From Haemophilus parainfluenzae (lineage in GTDB: Bacteria > Pseudomonadota > Gammaproteobacteria > Enterobacterales > Pasteurellaceae), in assembly GCF_003252755.1 (NCBI RefSeq), contig NZ_QEPT01000002.1:62001-126000 (forward strand): 64,000 bases of DNA, read 5' to 3'. The position numbers and the translations under genes are program-made. Positions 9,110-19,766 of this stretch are shown here, piece by piece (positions within the stretch are counted from its first letter, which is position 1; each line of letters begins with the position of its first letter). Below the pieces are notes generated by a model, which worked only from the letters and a program-made list of their open reading frames with translations, was not told the origin of the DNA and made no database searches.

Positions 9110-9610
9110 ATGTATATTGATACTTCAGAACTTTGTGATATCTATGCTGATCAAGTGGATGTAGTTGAACCTATTTTTTCTAGCTTCGGTGGTGTAAGCA
9201 ATTTCTACGGCAAAGTGACGACAGTAAAATGTTTTGAAAATAATGGATTAATTGCCGAAATTCTCGAAGAAAATGGTAATGGCAGAGTGCTTGTCGTAGA
9301 TGGCGGCGGCGCGGTACGTCGAGCTTTAATTGACGCAGAACTTGCGCAACTTGCTGCAGATAATGACTGGGCGGGCATTATTGTTTATGGTGCAGTACGC
9401 CAAATTCAACAACTTGAAAATATTGATATTGGTATTCATGCACTCGCACCAATTCCAGTTGGCGCAGAAGAAAATAATCATGGAGAAAGTGATCTTCCTG
9501 TGAATTTTGGTGGTGTGACTTTCTTCCCTGAAGATTATATTTACGCTGATTTAACGGGTATTATTCTTTCACAAGAAGCATTAGATTTAGGCGATTTTGA
9601 AGAAGAATAG
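9110..9610 (+). CDS. rraA: Regulator of RNase E activity A
   Basis: 166 residues, close to the usual 161. It contains the RraA core '[15 protein letters not shown]', '[25 protein letters not shown]' and '[12 protein letters not shown]'. The trimeric protein binds the scaffold region of RNase E and damps mRNA decay. It is 45 bases downstream of menA with a ribosome site (AAGGGG) and is probably co-transcribed. Confidence 0.95.
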   Translation: MYIDTSELCDIYADQVDVVEPIFSSFGGVSNFYGKVTTVKCFENNGLIAEILEENGNGRVLVVDGGGAVRRALIDAELAQLAADNDWAGIIVYGAVRQIQQLENIDIGIHALAPIPVGAEENNHGESDLPVNFGGVTFFPEDYIYADLTGIILSQEALDLGDFEEE

Positions 9611-9633
9611 TTTTGAAATTATTAACACTTTTT

Positions 9634-9665
9634 AAAGTGTGGTTAGAAATAACCGCACTTTTTTT
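9634..9665 (+). terminator. Terminator of rraA from an imperfect uptake-sequence pair
   Basis: AAAGTGTGGTTA pairs with TAACCGCACTTT (one mismatch against the uptake core in the first arm), and seven T follow. Confidence 0.75.
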
Positions 9666-9676
9666 GTTAAAATTTT

Positions 9677-9692
9677 TTTGAACAAGATCACA
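9677..9692 (+). promoter_or_regulatory. CRP-like site before the DASS transporter gene
   Basis: TTTGA-ACAAGA-TCACA matches the CRP consensus TGTGA-N6-TCACA at 9 of 10 positions, 82 bases before the start codon. This suggests control of organic-acid uptake by cAMP-CRP. By pattern only. Confidence 0.55.
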
Positions 9693-9774
9693 TTTTAAAC
9701 ATTTGTTAGTTGAAAGTTTGTAACATTCATTTAACATCAAAAATAGTTCATTTGTAATCAGTTTGGAGGGACTC

Positions 9775-11163
9775 ATGAACGAAACAAACACAACAAAAAA
9801 TTATAAAAGTGGTATTATTTTTCTGCTGGCAATAGCATGTTTTTTCATTTTATTAAAATCTTTACCTTTCGCACCTAAGGAAAATGCTGGTTTAGCACTA
9901 TTAGCCTTTGTGGCGATCCTTTGGTTAACTGAAGCATTGCATGTAACAGTTACTGCGTTATTGGTACCATTGATTGCGATTGCACTTGATCTAGTGTCGA
10001 CGAAACAAGCTTTAGTAGCTTTTGCCGATCCAACCATTTTCTTATTCTTTGGTGGCTTTGCTTTAGCGACAGCTTTACATATACAAAAGCTCGATAAAAT
10101 GATTGCCAATAAAATCATGGCAATGGCTCGTGGAAATTTATTTGTAGCTATTATGTATCTTTTCTCCATTACTGCTTTCCTTTCCATGTGGATGAGTAAC
10201 ACAGCAACAGCAGCCATGATGTTGCCTCTAGCGATGGGGATCTTAAGTAAGCTTGATAAAGAAAAAGAACATAATACTTATGTCTTCGTATTATTAGGGA
10301 TTGCATATAGTGCGAGTATTGGTGGTATGGGTACATTAGTAGGTAGCCCACCAAATGCTATCGTTGCAAGTAACTTACATTTAACCTTCTCTGATTGGTT
10401 ATGGTATGGCTTACCAATTATGGTGATTTTAATGCCATTGATGGTGGGTACACTTTTCATTGTGTTTAAACCAAAACTTCATTTACATTTTGAGCAAAAT
10501 TTTGAACGTATTGAAATGAATGGCCAACGTGTTTTAACGCTTGTAATTTTTGGTCTCATTGCGCTTTGTTGGGTATTTAGTAGCTATATTAATCCAATCA
10601 TTTCAGGTGTATTTGGCCTTGCTAAAAATATTGGTAGTTTTGATAGTGTGGTCGCATTACTTGCAGCTGTCATTATTTGTTCAACTGGAGTGGCAAATTG
10701 GAAACAAATCCAAGAAAGTACGGACTGGGGCGTATTGATGCTTTTCGGTGGCGGCTTAACTTTAAGTGCAGTCTTAAAAGATTCTGGTGCAAGTAAAGTA
10801 TTAGCTGATGGTATTGTGTTCTTAGTTCAAGGGCAACATTACTACCTCATTGGTTTATTGGTCGCAACCTTCATTATTTTCTTAACTGAATTTACTTCTA
10901 ATACCGCGAGTGCGGCATTATTAGTGCCAATCTTTATTTCTATTGCACAATCTCTTGGTATGCCGGAAATTGGTCTTGCTTTAATCATCGGTTTAGGTGC
11001 ATCTTGTGCCTTTATGTTACCGGTGGCAACACCACCAAATGCGATCGTATTCGGTACGGGACAAGTTCGTCAAAGTGATATGGTTAAAGCTGGATTTATC
11101 TTAAATATTGTGTGTATACTCGTTATTGCGACAATAGGATATTATTTCTGGTTAAATAATTAG
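9775..11163 (+). CDS. DASS-family sodium/dicarboxylate (SLC13-type) transporter
   Basis: 462 residues from the ATG at 9775, which has GGAGGG four bases upstream; the in-frame TTG at 9763 overlaps that ribosome site. Two repeat halves each carry the substrate and sodium motif Ser-Asn-Thr: 'MSNTATAAMMLPLA' and 'TSNTASAALLVPIF'. 'GSPPNAIV' and 'ATPPNAIVFG' are the paired loops. It resembles VcINDY and H. influenzae HI0608 as I recall it. Likely substrates are succinate, fumarate, malate or a related anion. A terminator hairpin follows at 11175. Confidence 0.88.
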   Translation: MNETNTTKNYKSGIIFLLAIACFFILLKSLPFAPKENAGLALLAFVAILWLTEALHVTVTALLVPLIAIALDLVSTKQALVAFADPTIFLFFGGFALATALHIQKLDKMIANKIMAMARGNLFVAIMYLFSITAFLSMWMSNTATAAMMLPLAMGILSKLDKEKEHNTYVFVLLGIAYSASIGGMGTLVGSPPNAIVASNLHLTFSDWLWYGLPIMVILMPLMVGTLFIVFKPKLHLHFEQNFERIEMNGQRVLTLVIFGLIALCWVFSSYINPIISGVFGLAKNIGSFDSVVALLAAVIICSTGVANWKQIQESTDWGVLMLFGGGLTLSAVLKDSGASKVLADGIVFLVQGQHYYLIGLLVATFIIFLTEFTSNTASAALLVPIFISIAQSLGMPEIGLALIIGLGASCAFMLPVATPPNAIVFGTGQVRQSDMVKAGFILNIVCILVIATIGYYFWLNN

Positions 11164-11174
11164 TCGTGTAAAGA

Positions 11175-11208
11175 AAAGGGCGTGTTGAGAATATTCAACA
11201 CGCCCTTT
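11175..11208. terminator. Terminator between the DASS gene and plsB (convergent)
   Basis: 14-base perfect stem AAAGGGCGTGTTGA / TCAACACGCCCTTT with a six-base loop. Its T-run is short on both sides. Confidence 0.8.
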
Positions 11209-11225
11209 ATTATTCCAAGTAAAGA

Positions 11226-13682
11226 TTATTCATCTTTACTTGATTTATCCTCTTCTTCTACTTCAATCTCAACGTCATCTGCTTTGTCTGCAGCACTGTT
11301 AATTGTTAAGCAAACTTCGCTAGAAATTAAATGCTCTAAGATTGTAGCAAGTTCGTGTAATTTTTCTTTGTCATCATCGAAATAACCTTCTTCTTTTAAG
11401 TTAGCAATGAAGGCCGAGAAGACAGCTTTATCAAAGAACTCTGGTGCGTTAATACCGTGTAATACAGAAAGACGCTGTGCCACTAATTGGCTTTCTTTTT
11501 CTAATAAGCCACGAGCAATTCCAGGATCTTTACGTAAAATACTCACAGTGATGTAGTAACGTTGTAATATTTCACGCATACCGGCAGACCAAAGTTGTAA
11601 AATCCGCACTTTAGAGCGGTGGATAGATAAGAAATTATCATTGGCTTGGATAACCTCTTGACGCGCAAATTCATCAATAATGGCTTTAATTTGTGTATTT
11701 AATTCTTCTTCATTGAAATGAAGGAAGAGTTCACCTTTTAAGAATGGATAAATTTTACGTACCGCATCCAATAATAAATCTTTTTGGATTGCTTCATAAT
11801 GTAAAACGATACTCGCAACAAGTGAAGGTAACACAAATAAGTGTTGAATATTATTTCGGTAATACGTCATGAGAACAGCAGAATTACGTTCTAAACGAAT
11901 AATTTCCCCAAAGTTATCTTTTTCAACTAACACGCCAACACGATCTAAGCTTAATACGTGATTAAGCATCGCTTTTGGTGTATCAGTTGGAAGCACCACA
12001 TCAGTAGAATACGGGACATTCTTTAACATCTCTTGATAACTAGAGAGTTGTTCTAATAACTGTTCATGAGAAAGTGCACGCTGACGAGAAGATAGGAGTG
12101 CTGTCCCCACTAAATTCATCCCATTGACTGCTGCCGATTTGTTGATATTTATCATCACTTGATTAGAAATAGAACCCACTGCTTGGTTAAACCACAGCGG
12201 TTTATCTTCATGATGTTGTTCTTTCCATTCAGGATAATGGTGGCTAAGGTAATTTGACAGTGTGATTGGCTCACCAAAATTCACAAAACCTTGGCCTAAA
12301 TTGCGCAATTTTTTAATCACACGTAAAACTAAGCCTGCATTTTCTTTTTCTTTTGCCGCGCCACGTAATTCTTTCGCATAAGTATCTACTTCTAATACGT
12401 GCTCATAACCGATATATACTGGCACTATAGAAATTGGACGCGTTTGATTATGTTGAAGCGCTTGTAGTGTCATCGACATCATGCCAGTTTTCGGTGCGAG
12501 CAAGCGGCCAGTACGAGAACGGCCTCCTTCAATAAAGTATTCGACAGAATAACCGCGGTGGAATAATTCCCCTAAATATTCACGGAAAATCGCAGAGTAA
12601 AGGCGATTGCCTTTAAAGGTGCGGCGAATAAAGAATGCTCCCCAGCTACGGAATAAAGGTCCCGCAGGCCAAAAGTTTAAGTTAATACCTGCTGCAATAT
12701 GTGGCGGTACAAGACCCTGGTGATAGAGCACATAAGAAAGTAATAAATAGTCAATGTGACTACGGTGACAAGGCACATAAACAATTTCATGTCCTTCTAG
12801 TGCCAGTTTACGCACACGGTCCGCATTTTGTACATTAATACCTGAATAGAGTTTGTTCCATAACCAACGTAAGAAACGATCCGCTGCACGAAGGCTTGAA
12901 TGGCTAACATCTGCAGCGATTTCATGAAGAATTTTTTCAGCTTCAGCATAGGCTTTTTCACGGCTGATATTTTTTGATTTTGCCTCATCTTCAATCGCAT
13001 TTTGAATCGCTTGGGAATTTAAGAGTTTATTAAACATTGCTTCGCGGTTTGGTAGGCGAGGGCCTGTTGCCGAAATGCGTTGTTTAGCGAAGTGTATTTT
13101 AGCCACACGAGCAAGTTTTTGTGCGATTTTTTCATCTGAACCATGCTCATTTACCATGTAACGCAAAGAGAGCGCTTGAGAAAAACGTACAAAGGTATCA
13201 CGCCCAAACCAAATTGCTGCAAAGGTTTTTTGAATGCCATTCAATAGACGCAGATTTGGTAAGCTTGCTTTATCTTCTTTACCAGGCGAACGCCCCCAAA
13301 GCACAGAAACCGGGATCAGTTGCACATCTAAATCAGCAATATCACGATGCAATTCTAAGTACTTATTGAACACCTTGACCGTTTCATCTTTTGCGCCTTT
13401 TGATTTAAAAAAACGACGACCTTCGTCTAAATAGACATAACGTGGTAATGCTACGCCATCAATCACATTCTTTTCAGCCGGATCAGGTAAACCTACGCTC
13501 AAACAGTTACGACGGAAAATCACGAAGTCAGTTTGAGAGGTATAAGGTAAAACATAAAGAATAGGTTGATTGATATTGAGTTGAAGCTCTTCGATGGGTT
13601 GAGCGGGAATAGGATTATTTTTTACTAAAACCGAAAGCGGTAATTCTAATAATTTACGATAAGTACTTACGATGCCAGACAT
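11226..13682 (-). CDS. plsB: Glycerol-3-phosphate acyltransferase
   Basis: 818 residues from the ATG at 13682. '[21 protein letters not shown]' aligns with the E. coli PlsB start; the frame opens 27 bases earlier. The acyltransferase motifs are present in order: '[16 protein letters not shown]' (catalytic His-X4-Asp), '[13 protein letters not shown]', '[13 protein letters not shown]' and the '[11 protein letters not shown]' block. The membrane enzyme acylates position 1 of glycerol-3-phosphate, the first step of phospholipid synthesis. The C-terminus ends in an acidic tail ([17 protein letters not shown]). It is divergent from lexA. Confidence 0.95.
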   Translation of the reverse strand: MSGIVSTYRKLLELPLSVLVKNNPIPAQPIEELQLNINQPILYVLPYTSQTDFVIFRRNCLSVGLPDPAEKNVIDGVALPRYVYLDEGRRFFKSKGAKDETVKVFNKYLELHRDIADLDVQLIPVSVLWGRSPGKEDKASLPNLRLLNGIQKTFAAIWFGRDTFVRFSQALSLRYMVNEHGSDEKIAQKLARVAKIHFAKQRISATGPRLPNREAMFNKLLNSQAIQNAIEDEAKSKNISREKAYAEAEKILHEIAADVSHSSLRAADRFLRWLWNKLYSGINVQNADRVRKLALEGHEIVYVPCHRSHIDYLLLSYVLYHQGLVPPHIAAGINLNFWPAGPLFRSWGAFFIRRTFKGNRLYSAIFREYLGELFHRGYSVEYFIEGGRSRTGRLLAPKTGMMSMTLQALQHNQTRPISIVPVYIGYEHVLEVDTYAKELRGAAKEKENAGLVLRVIKKLRNLGQGFVNFGEPITLSNYLSHHYPEWKEQHHEDKPLWFNQAVGSISNQVMININKSAAVNGMNLVGTALLSSRQRALSHEQLLEQLSSYQEMLKNVPYSTDVVLPTDTPKAMLNHVLSLDRVGVLVEKDNFGEIIRLERNSAVLMTYYRNNIQHLFVLPSLVASIVLHYEAIQKDLLLDAVRKIYPFLKGELFLHFNEEELNTQIKAIIDEFARQEVIQANDNFLSIHRSKVRILQLWSAGMREILQRYYITVSILRKDPGIARGLLEKESQLVAQRLSVLHGINAPEFFDKAVFSAFIANLKEEGYFDDDKEKLHELATILEHLISSEVCLTINSAADKADDVEIEVEEEDKSSKDE

Positions 13683-13855
13683 AATTAATATTCTCTTTTT
13701 GTTAGACATTTCTAGGTATTATCAGGCATTTTAACACATTCGACCAGTCAAATTCTAAAAATTTACATTTGAGATTTATGATGAACACTCAAAAATATGA
13801 AAAAAATTGACCGCACTTTTACCTCCAGAAAATAGTTGTTGCAATCGTTATCTTT

Positions 13856-13871
13856 CTGTATATACTAACAG
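13856..13871 (+). promoter_or_regulatory. LexA (SOS) box 1 upstream of lexA
   Basis: CTGTATATACTAACAG fits CTG-N10-CAG exactly with an alternating T/A centre. It lies 30 bases before the lexA start. Confidence 0.9.
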
Positions 13872-13876
13872 TTATT

Positions 13877-13892
13877 CTGTATAAAGTAACAG
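13877..13892 (+). promoter_or_regulatory. LexA (SOS) box 2 upstream of lexA
   Basis: CTGTATAAAGTAACAG fits CTG-N10-CAG and begins 21 bases after box 1, so two dimers would sit on the same DNA face. It overlaps the lexA ribosome site. Tandem boxes are typical of self-repressed lexA. Confidence 0.9.
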
Positions 13893-13900
13893 GAGTGTAT

Positions 13901-14527
13901 ATGAGACCATTAACTGCCAGACAACAAGAAGTGCTGGAACTCTTAAAACGACATTTAGAAACCACGGGTATGCCGCCAACTCGTGCAGAAATTTCTCGTG
14001 AATTAGGCTTTAAATCCCCTAATGCGGCGGAAGAACACTTAAAAGCGCTTGCTCGTAAAGGCGCTATTGAAATTGTGGCGGGGGCTTCTCGCGGTATTCG
14101 CATTGTTGATGACAGTGCAAATGATGAGGAAGAAGAAGGCTTACCGCTCATCGGTCGCGTGGCTGCTGGGGAACCAATTTTGGCTGAGCAACATATTGAA
14201 GGTACTTATCGTGTTGATGCTAATATGTTCAAACCACAAGCTGACTTTTTATTAAAAGTATATGGCCAATCCATGAAAGATATCGGTATTTTAGACGGCG
14301 ATCTTCTTGCTGTTCATAGCACAAAAGATGTGCGAAATGGACAGATTGTTGTCGCACGAATTGAAGATGAAGTGACAGTAAAACGCTTAGAGCGTAAAGG
14401 TTCTGTTATTTATCTGCATGCAGAAAATGAAGAGTTTCAACCGATTGTGGTGAATCTTGAGGAACAGCCTCATTTTGAAATTGAAGGTATTGCAGTAGGG
14501 ATTATCCGCAATAACGCTTGGATGTAA
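13901..14527 (+). CDS. lexA: SOS repressor LexA
   Basis: 208 residues from the ATG at 13901, with AGGAG five bases upstream; an in-frame GTG at 13895 overlaps that site. N-terminal winged helix ([15 protein letters not shown], '[20 protein letters not shown]'), self-cleavage site Ala89-Gly90 in 'VAAGEP', catalytic Ser124 in 'YGQSMKD' and Lys161 in 'VTVKRL'. It represses DNA-damage genes and cleaves itself when RecA filaments form. Two SOS boxes precede it. plsB and dapF flank it, as in H. influenzae. Confidence 0.97.
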   Translation: MRPLTARQQEVLELLKRHLETTGMPPTRAEISRELGFKSPNAAEEHLKALARKGAIEIVAGASRGIRIVDDSANDEEEEGLPLIGRVAAGEPILAEQHIEGTYRVDANMFKPQADFLLKVYGQSMKDIGILDGDLLAVHSTKDVRNGQIVVARIEDEVTVKRLERKGSVIYLHAENEEFQPIVVNLEEQPHFEIEGIAVGIIRNNAWM

Positions 14528-14532
14528 TGATG

Positions 14533-14573
14533 AAAGTGCGGTAGGAAAATAAAGTGTTTTTTGACCGCACTTT
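14533..14573 (+). terminator. Inverted uptake sequences after lexA
   Basis: AAAGTGCGGT and ACCGCACTTT form a 10-base stem with a 21-base loop. The T-run is weak. Probably the lexA terminator. Confidence 0.6.
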
Positions 14574-14648
14574 GTCTATTATGGCTATTTGCCATTCGGC
14601 TTATTGCTCTCTATAATGCCAAAAAGTTTTCAAATCAAGGAAGGAAAC

Positions 14649-15473
14649 ATGCAGTTTTCCAAAATGCATGGCCTTGGCAATGACTTTGTTGTTGTTGATG
14701 CTGTGACACAAAATGCCTATTTTACCCCTGAAACTATTAAACGCTTAGCCGATCGTCATCGTGGCATTGGTTTTGATCAGCTTTTAATTGTTGAGCCACC
14801 TTATGATCCGGATTTGGATTTCCATTACCGTATTTTTAATGCGGATGGCAGCGAAGTATCGCAATGTGGAAACGGGGCAAGATGTTTTGCACGTTTTGTC
14901 ACCTTAAAAGGGCTGACTAATAAAAAGGATATTGCAGTAAGCACGCAAAAAGGAAAGATGGTTTTAACGATAAAAGAAGATGGGCAAATTCGCGTCAATA
15001 TGGGCGAGCCGATTTGGGAACCGAATAAAATTCCTTTTACAGCAAACAAATTTGAAAAAAATTATATTCTACGTACAGATGTTCAAACGGTGCTTTGTGG
15101 TGCAGTATCAATGGGTAATCCACATTGTGTTGTTCAAGTGGACGATATTGAAACGGCCAATGTAGCAGAGTTAGGTCCACTCTTAGAAAGTCACGAACGT
15201 TTTCCTGAAAGGGTAAACGCTGGATTTATGCAAGTCGTCAATCGTAACCACATTAAGTTGCGTGTATATGAGCGTGGTGCTGGTGAAACGCAAGCTTGTG
15301 GCAGTGGCGCTTGTGCGGCAGCGGCTGTAGGGATTATGCAAGGTTTACTGGATAACAAAGTGCAAGTTGATCTACCAGGTGGTAGCTTACTTATTGAATG
15401 GGAAAGCGTAGGCTCACCGCTTTATATGACTGGTGATGCCACTCATATTTATGATGGTAATATTCACCTTTAA
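14649..15473 (+). CDS. dapF: Diaminopimelate epimerase
   Basis: 274 residues from the ATG at 14649, preceded by AAGGAA; the frame is open 60 bases further but the family begins '[15 protein letters not shown]'. The two catalytic cysteines sit in 'SQCGNGARC' and '[10 protein letters not shown]'. It interconverts LL- and meso-diaminopimelate, using no cofactor, for lysine and peptidoglycan synthesis. A strong hairpin follows. Confidence 0.96.
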   Translation: MQFSKMHGLGNDFVVVDAVTQNAYFTPETIKRLADRHRGIGFDQLLIVEPPYDPDLDFHYRIFNADGSEVSQCGNGARCFARFVTLKGLTNKKDIAVSTQKGKMVLTIKEDGQIRVNMGEPIWEPNKIPFTANKFEKNYILRTDVQTVLCGAVSMGNPHCVVQVDDIETANVAELGPLLESHERFPERVNAGFMQVVNRNHIKLRVYERGAGETQACGSGACAAAAVGIMQGLLDNKVQVDLPGGSLLIEWESVGSPLYMTGDATHIYDGNIHL

Positions 15474-15490
15474 TCTTTTCTAATCTGAAT

Positions 15491-15523
15491 AAAAATGCGT
15501 GGAGGCTATCCACGCATTTTTTA
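15491..15523. terminator. Terminator between dapF and the carbonic anhydrase gene (convergent)
   Basis: AAAATGCGTGGA / TCCACGCATTTT stem with a five-base loop and T-runs on both strands. Confidence 0.88.
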
Positions 15524-15524
15524 T

Positions 15525-16277
15525 TTATTGTTCAACTTCCACATCACGCTGATTTAATGGTTGCGTTGGGCGGTTGTTTTTCCCTTCCATTTCTTCTATC
15601 GCGGCAATTTGTGCTTTGCTTGCTTGAATTGGTGCTTTAAAAATGGTCCAAGCCACGTTTTCACTACAAGGTGGAGTAGTGAGCGATCCATTTAAGCGGA
15701 AGCGAGCCATCTCTTTTGGCATTAGCGCTTGAATATCAAGCGGTTGAGCCAATTTTTCTTTTTGTCCAACGGTGAGTTTTTTCTCAACTACTGGCGCTAA
15801 TGCCGGATTCGCTTCACCTTCATTGACCATTACAGCAACAACCGCCAAAGCTTTATCTTCACTTTGATGGACAAAATGAATTTCTAAAGGATAATGTTGG
15901 CGTTTAAAGGTATGTTCACTTGGTGTGTGAAAGTGAAATTGTTTTAAATAATATGGTTTATTGTTGAGAGTAATAAATGGTGCATTTTCTTGTGCAACAC
16001 TGACTTGCACGGTATGTCCGTTGTTTTCTACTTGATAAGCAGCAGGGAAGTAATTCATCTTAAGTGGTTTATTTGCCACTTTCATGCCATTATCTGCTTC
16101 AAGATTAACTGGCGATTGAACTTTCCCTATCTTACAGGTTTGATATTCGGTGAGCAAATCACCCCAATGTTCAGGGCTTTCTTTTCCATTATAAGACCAA
16201 TGCGCTTTATGTATTTGGGCAAATGATGTTGTGCTTAATGCGATAAGTAAGCTAGAAAGCAATAGACGAGTCTTCAT
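15525..16277 (-). CDS. cah: Periplasmic alpha-class carbonic anhydrase
   Basis: 250 residues from the ATG at 16277, which has AGAGGTG upstream; the open frame runs 102 bases further back without a start that fits. 'MKTRLLLSSLLIALSTTSFAQ' is a Sec signal peptide. The mature enzyme begins 'HWSYNGKESPEHWGDL', and the zinc histidines are in 'FHFHTPSEH' and 'EIHFVHQ'. 'NGSLTTPPCSENVAW' is the substrate pocket. It converts CO2 and bicarbonate in the periplasm. I do not recall an alpha-class enzyme in H. influenzae Rd, which has a beta-class one, so this gene may be lineage-variable. Confidence 0.92.
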   Translation of the reverse strand: MKTRLLLSSLLIALSTTSFAQIHKAHWSYNGKESPEHWGDLLTEYQTCKIGKVQSPVNLEADNGMKVANKPLKMNYFPAAYQVENNGHTVQVSVAQENAPFITLNNKPYYLKQFHFHTPSEHTFKRQHYPLEIHFVHQSEDKALAVVAVMVNEGEANPALAPVVEKKLTVGQKEKLAQPLDIQALMPKEMARFRLNGSLTTPPCSENVAWTIFKAPIQASKAQIAAIEEMEGKNNRPTQPLNQRDVEVEQ

Positions 16278-16430
16278 AAGGCACCTCTCCTTTTTTGTGG
16301 TATATGCCTCATCGATTCTACTGGTTCTGTATGATAACTTTTTGATTTTGGTCAAGTTTTGTTTGAGTGTTGAACTCATCGTACGAGTGGGGATAATGCT
16401 AAAAAAGCCGTCTATTTTGACCGCACTTTT

Positions 16431-17363
16431 TTAGCCCTGACAGAGTCGTTCTCTCAGGTCTTCTGCAGTTTTGCTGGTTTTAATTCGCTCAAAAACGATA
16501 TCTGCTTCAGGATATTCTTTATTAAGATAGCGTAGCCATTGTTTGATTCGGGCAACATGATAAAAACCGGAATCATGGAAATTTTCCATTTCCGCATATT
16601 TTTGCAAGATCTTTTGAATATCCGTCCAAGACATTTTTTCACAATTTTGTTTGAGTACAAGACTTAGGTTCGGGATATTTAATGCACCACGCCCGACCAT
16701 TAGATCTTCGCAACCTGTCGCTTTTAAACAGGCTTGACCATCTTCCCAACGCCAAATTTCACCATTAGCAATTACAGGGATCGTCAAGCGCGATCTCACT
16801 TCACCGATTTTTTCCCAATTGATGCGATCGGCACGATAGCCATCGACTTTGGTTCTGCCGTGAATGGTGATTTCAGTGGCGCCGCCTTGTTGTACTGCGT
16901 CGGCAATTTCAAAAGCTTGTGAAGTGCAATCCCAACCTAATCTTATTTTCACACTGACAGGCAAGTGGTTAGGCACTGTTTGTCTCAAGGCTAGTGTCGC
17001 TTGATAAATTAATTCAGGTTGCTTGAGAAGTGCCGCGCCTCCGTTACTCCCATTAACGGTTTTGGATGGACAGCCACAATTTAAATCAATACCATGTGAG
17101 CCCAGTTCAATGGCGCGATTGGCATTTTCAGCAAGACAGTTTGGATGTTGACCTAAAAGTTGGACACGAACAGGTGTTCTAGAAAGGGTAAAGCCTTGAT
17201 TTTTGAGTTCAGGGCAAAGACGATAAAAGACTTTTTCGGGTAAGAGTTGATCCACCACGCGGACAAATTCGGTGATACAGAGATCATATTCATTCACTTC
17301 GGTTAAAAGTTGGCGAACGAAAGGATCAAGCACCCCCTGCATGGGGGCGAGGATAACACGCAC
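16431..17363 (-). CDS. dusC: tRNA-dihydrouridine(16) synthase
   Basis: 310 residues. FMN TIM barrel with '[17 protein letters not shown]', '[23 protein letters not shown]' (catalytic Cys), 'SVKIRLGWD', '[12 protein letters not shown]' and 'VIANGEIW'. These features fit DusC, which modifies U16. The start is a GTG that overlaps the djlA stop by one base, so the two are coupled. It is a paralogue of dusB at the left end. Confidence 0.93.
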   Translation of the reverse strand: MRVILAPMQGVLDPFVRQLLTEVNEYDLCITEFVRVVDQLLPEKVFYRLCPELKNQGFTLSRTPVRVQLLGQHPNCLAENANRAIELGSHGIDLNCGCPSKTVNGSNGGAALLKQPELIYQATLALRQTVPNHLPVSVKIRLGWDCTSQAFEIADAVQQGGATEITIHGRTKVDGYRADRINWEKIGEVRSRLTIPVIANGEIWRWEDGQACLKATGCEDLMVGRGALNIPNLSLVLKQNCEKMSWTDIQKILQKYAEMENFHDSGFYHVARIKQWLRYLNKEYPEADIVFERIKTSKTAEDLRERLCQG

Positions 17364-18229
17364 TATTTCCAGCCTTTCACTTTACAAATTAAATCGTAAG
17401 CGGCTTGGATTTGTTGCGCTTTTTCTTTAGCCATCTCCATCATTTCTGGTGGCAAGCCTTTAGCGACTAATTTATCTGGGTGATGTTCATTCATTAAACG
17501 ACGATATGCACGTTTTACAGCATTGCGATCATTGCTTTCACTCACGCCCAATACTTTATAGGCATCGCTTAATGTTGGGCTTGAAGATTGTTGATATCCG
17601 CCTTGTTGTTGGTATTGGTAGCCACCTTGCTGTTGATAACCGCCTTGTTGGTATTGGCGATAGAATCCACCTTGGGTAAATTGGCGAGCTGCAATTTCCA
17701 TAGCGAGCATTTGCTCAAACTGCATACGGGAAAGACCAAGCTCTTCGGCTACCACATAAAGCACTTCTTTTTCTGAGTCATGTAATTGAGAATCAGCAAA
17801 GGCAGCCTGCACTTGCACGTGTAAAAACATTCTCAGCAAGTCAGCTCGTTGTCCACATCCAATGCGGAATTCGCGAATCACCTGACGCAATGGAAAATCC
17901 GCTTCTTTACCGCGACGAAAGGCCTCTTGAGCAAGTTTGCGATGACTCTCATCTAATTGCATTTGGTTCATCAACTGATTCGCCAGTTGAATATCTTCTT
18001 CTGTCACACGACCTTTGGATTTACTTAAATGCCCAAGTACCGCAAAGGTAGTTTGCATAAAGAGCGCTTGTCGGGTCGTTTTTTTCTTAAAAAAGCTAGA
18101 GTTAACCGAACCAAGCTCATAGAGTTTTTTATCAGCGATGGAGCCTAAAATGAGTCCAGCAATGGCACCGAAAAAGCCCCCCCATTTAAAACCGAGAAAA
18201 ACGCCGATAATCTTTCCAAAAAAATACAT
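17363..18229 (-). CDS. djlA: Membrane-anchored DnaJ-like co-chaperone DjlA
   Basis: 288 residues. One N-terminal membrane segment with glycines ([20 protein letters not shown]), a TerB-like helical domain (about 50-180), a linker of imperfect Gln-Gln-Gly-Gly-Tyr repeats (about 190-220), then a C-terminal J domain with 'HHPDK' and '[12 protein letters not shown]'. It stimulates DnaK at the inner membrane. The linker repeats come from imperfect codon repeats at 17590-17680 and probably vary in length among strains. Confidence 0.94.
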   Translation of the reverse strand: MYFFGKIIGVFLGFKWGGFFGAIAGLILGSIADKKLYELGSVNSSFFKKKTTRQALFMQTTFAVLGHLSKSKGRVTEEDIQLANQLMNQMQLDESHRKLAQEAFRRGKEADFPLRQVIREFRIGCGQRADLLRMFLHVQVQAAFADSQLHDSEKEVLYVVAEELGLSRMQFEQMLAMEIAARQFTQGGFYRQYQQGGYQQQGGYQYQQQGGYQQSSSPTLSDAYKVLGVSESNDRNAVKRAYRRLMNEHHPDKLVAKGLPPEMMEMAKEKAQQIQAAYDLICKVKGWK

Positions 18230-18272
18230 TCTCTTCCCCTAAAGTGCGGTCAAAAAGGTCTTTGACAATAAT

Positions 18273-18294
18273 GGGCAGATGTAAATGTCTGCCC
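18273..18294. repeat. Short perfect palindrome between djlA and pyrE
   Basis: GGGCAGA / TCTGCCC stem with an AT-rich loop, followed by CCTACATTA. It lies just after an uptake sequence. It lacks a T-run and looks like a dispersed palindromic intergenic repeat rather than a terminator. Confidence 0.55.
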
Positions 18295-18335
18295 CTACAT
18301 TAATATGGCTTTATTCTTATTTTTCAAGTGATGGA

Positions 18336-18977
18336 TTACACACCATAACTTTCACGATAAGCACGCATCGCTGGTAAATATTGCTGATAATCGGGTTCTT
18401 TTTCAATGAATTGCATTAAATCATCCAAATCAATAATGGAAAGCACTTGGCACTGGTAGTCGCGTTCCACTTCTTGAATTGCAGAAAGTTCCCCTTTGCC
18501 TTTTTCCTGACGATTTAATGCAATAAATACAGCTGCTAATTTCGCGTTATTGGCTTCAAGATGCGCCATGGATTCACGAATGGCTGTGCCAGCTGTAATG
18601 ACATCATCGATTAACAACACATTGCCGGTTAGTGGGCTACCGATCAAATTACCGCCTTCACCGTGATCTTTCGCTTCTTTGCGGTTAAAGCAAACCGGTG
18701 TATCACGATTAAATTGATTGAATAGTGCAATGGAAACGCTCGTCGCAATTGGAATGCCTTTGTAGGCAGGTCCAAAAATAACATCAAAATCGACCGCACT
18801 TGACTGAATTGCCTTCGCATAGAATTCACCTAAGCGAGCAAGATCTGCACCCGTGCTGAATAATCCTGCGTTAAAAAAATAAGGGCTTTTTCGACCTGAT
18901 TTTAGTGCAAACTCGCCAAATTTAAGCACGTTACGGCTCAAGGCAAATTTAATAAATTCGATTTTGTAGCTTTCCAT
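18336..18977 (-). CDS. pyrE: Orotate phosphoribosyltransferase
   Basis: 213 residues. The PRPP-binding motif '[17 protein letters not shown]' is at about residues 119-135, with '[13 protein letters not shown]' as the catalytic loop. It joins orotate and PRPP to give OMP in pyrimidine synthesis. It follows rph by 9 bases, the conserved rph-pyrE pair known from E. coli. An uptake sequence lies near 18795. Confidence 0.96.
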   Translation of the reverse strand: MESYKIEFIKFALSRNVLKFGEFALKSGRKSPYFFNAGLFSTGADLARLGEFYAKAIQSSAVDFDVIFGPAYKGIPIATSVSIALFNQFNRDTPVCFNRKEAKDHGEGGNLIGSPLTGNVLLIDDVITAGTAIRESMAHLEANNAKLAAVFIALNRQEKGKGELSAIQEVERDYQCQVLSIIDLDDLMQFIEKEPDYQQYLPAMRAYRESYGV

Positions 18978-18986
18978 TTTTTGTTC

Positions 18987-19703
18987 CTATAAACCTAATG
19001 CTTCACGTTGTGCAGCGAAGATTTGTTCGCAGCCTTGTTTTGCTAAGCCTAATAAGGTGAGTAATTCTTCGTGGCTGAATGGTTCGCCTTCTGCGGTACC
19101 TTGCACTTCGATCATGCGGCCATCTTCCATCATCACAACGTTCATATCTGTTTCGGCAGCTGAGTCTTCTACATATTCCAAATCACATACAGCCTCACCC
19201 TCAACAATTCCAACCGAAATTGCAGCAACCAGACCTTTGATTGGATTAGTTTTTAATGTGCCGTTCGCGATTAAACCGTTGATGGCATCACATAATGCCA
19301 CTGCGGCACCGGTGATGGAGGCTGTTCTTGTACCGCCGTCCGCTTGAATCACATCGCAGTCTAAGGTGATAGAACGCTCACCAAGGGCTTCTAAGTCAAC
19401 CATAGCACGTAGTGAACGCGCGATTAAGCGTTGAATTTCCATGGTGCGTCCACCTTGTTTGCCTTTTGCGGCTTCACGTTGCATACGGCTGTGTGTAGAG
19501 CGAGGCAACATACCATATTCTGCTGTCACCCAACCTTGATTCTGTCCTTTTAAGAAACGCGGTACGCTTTCATCAACACTCGCCGTACATAAAACTTTAG
19601 TATCACCAAATTCCACTAATACAGAGCCTTCCGCATGTTTAGTGTAATTACGGGTGATTTTAATTGGACGAGGCTGATGATTTTCACGATTATTTGGACG
19701 CAT
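18987..19703 (-). CDS. rph: Ribonuclease PH
   Basis: 238 residues, full length. '[16 protein letters not shown]', '[20 protein letters not shown]', '[23 protein letters not shown]' and '[14 protein letters not shown]' are RNase PH motifs. It trims tRNA 3' ends with inorganic phosphate. Unlike E. coli K-12, where rph is frameshifted and reduces pyrE expression, the frame here is intact. Confidence 0.96.
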   Translation of the reverse strand: MRPNNRENHQPRPIKITRNYTKHAEGSVLVEFGDTKVLCTASVDESVPRFLKGQNQGWVTAEYGMLPRSTHSRMQREAAKGKQGGRTMEIQRLIARSLRAMVDLEALGERSITLDCDVIQADGGTRTASITGAAVALCDAINGLIANGTLKTNPIKGLVAAISVGIVEGEAVCDLEYVEDSAAETDMNVVMMEDGRMIEVQGTAEGEPFSHEELLTLLGLAKQGCEQIFAAQREALGL

Positions 19704-19729
19704 TCTGAATTCCTTTATTTTTATTGATA

Positions 19730-19760
19730 AAAAAAGCGCGCTTATTTTAGCACGCTTTTT
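19730..19760 (-). terminator. Terminator of dauA, upstream of rph
   Basis: On the minus strand AAAAAGCGTGC...GCGCGCTTTTTTT forms a stem with one asymmetry and a T-run. Confidence 0.65.
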
Positions 19761-19766
19761 AGTGTT

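Noticed and set aside
17590..17680. Repeat in djlA as a CRISPR or satellite
   Set aside because: The repeats are imperfect codon repeats of a Gln-Gly-Tyr linker within an intact reading frame.
19730..19760. Hairpin upstream of rph as a pyrE attenuator
   Set aside because: It lies before rph and after dauA, with the T-run in the minus direction, so it is best read as the dauA terminator.
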